Below, in pieces: positions 5,419 through 5,423 of a stretch of 5,423 nt of DNA. The translations under genes were made by a program, and so were the position numbers. Positions within the stretch are counted from its first letter, which is position 1, and each line of letters begins with the position of its first letter. The stretch spans positions 1 to 5,423 of the forward strand of contig JBDKJS010000073.1 in the NCBI GenBank assembly GCA_039806065.1, in the 5' to 3' direction. The notes beneath the pieces were generated by a model. The model searched no databases. It had not been told where the DNA came from and saw nothing but the letters and a program-made list of their open reading frames with translations. Source of the DNA: JBDKJS01 sp039806065. Its GTDB lineage: Bacteria; Bacteroidota; Bacteroidia; AKYH767-A; 2013-40CM-41-45.

Positions 5419-5423
5419 GCTAA

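Overview
The window reads as an ordinary chromosomal segment of a member of the Bacteroidota. The evidence is indirect. None of the five visible start codons has a purine-rich Shine-Dalgarno sequence. A TAnnTTTG-like promoter box precedes the last gene. Several proteins belong to families or subfamilies I associate with this phylum: a PagL-like acyloxyacyl hydrolase with a long C-terminal half, a DUF2807/GIN-type lipoprotein, and a dehydrogenase with an extended loop before its catalytic histidine. Base composition is moderately AT-rich. I cannot assign a genus.

All genes are on the + strand. Positions 1-140 are the 3' end of thyA (thymidylate synthase), followed 13 bases later by folA (dihydrofolate reductase, 154-654). 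Nine bases on is a D-isomer-specific 2-hydroxyacid dehydrogenase resembling phosphoglycerate dehydrogenase (664-1608). Its stop overlaps by 4 bases the start of a PagL-like outer-membrane lipid A deacylase homologue (1605-2657). That gene's stop directly abuts the start of a small lipoprotein with a DUF2807-type repetitive beta fold (2658-3380). The spacing suggests one transcript for these five genes. After 26 bases carrying a plausible promoter box comes a full-length ABC-F ATPase of the YheS/ABCF3 type (3407-5314). The last 109 bases are non-coding and end in a near-perfect palindrome.

The first three genes fit together metabolically. ThyA consumes methylene-tetrahydrofolate and makes dihydrofolate, and FolA regenerates tetrahydrofolate. 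If the dehydrogenase does make 3-phosphohydroxypyruvate, it would feed serine, the usual one-carbon donor. That last link is inference. The next two products are envelope proteins with no obvious link to folate. The ABC-F protein acts on ribosomes and is probably an independent unit.

I see no mobile element, CRISPR array, tRNA, rRNA, defence cassette or convincing new system. The points most worth checking are the nested inverted repeats in the 3' end of thyA, the Asn in place of the PagL catalytic Glu, and the palindrome at the right edge.
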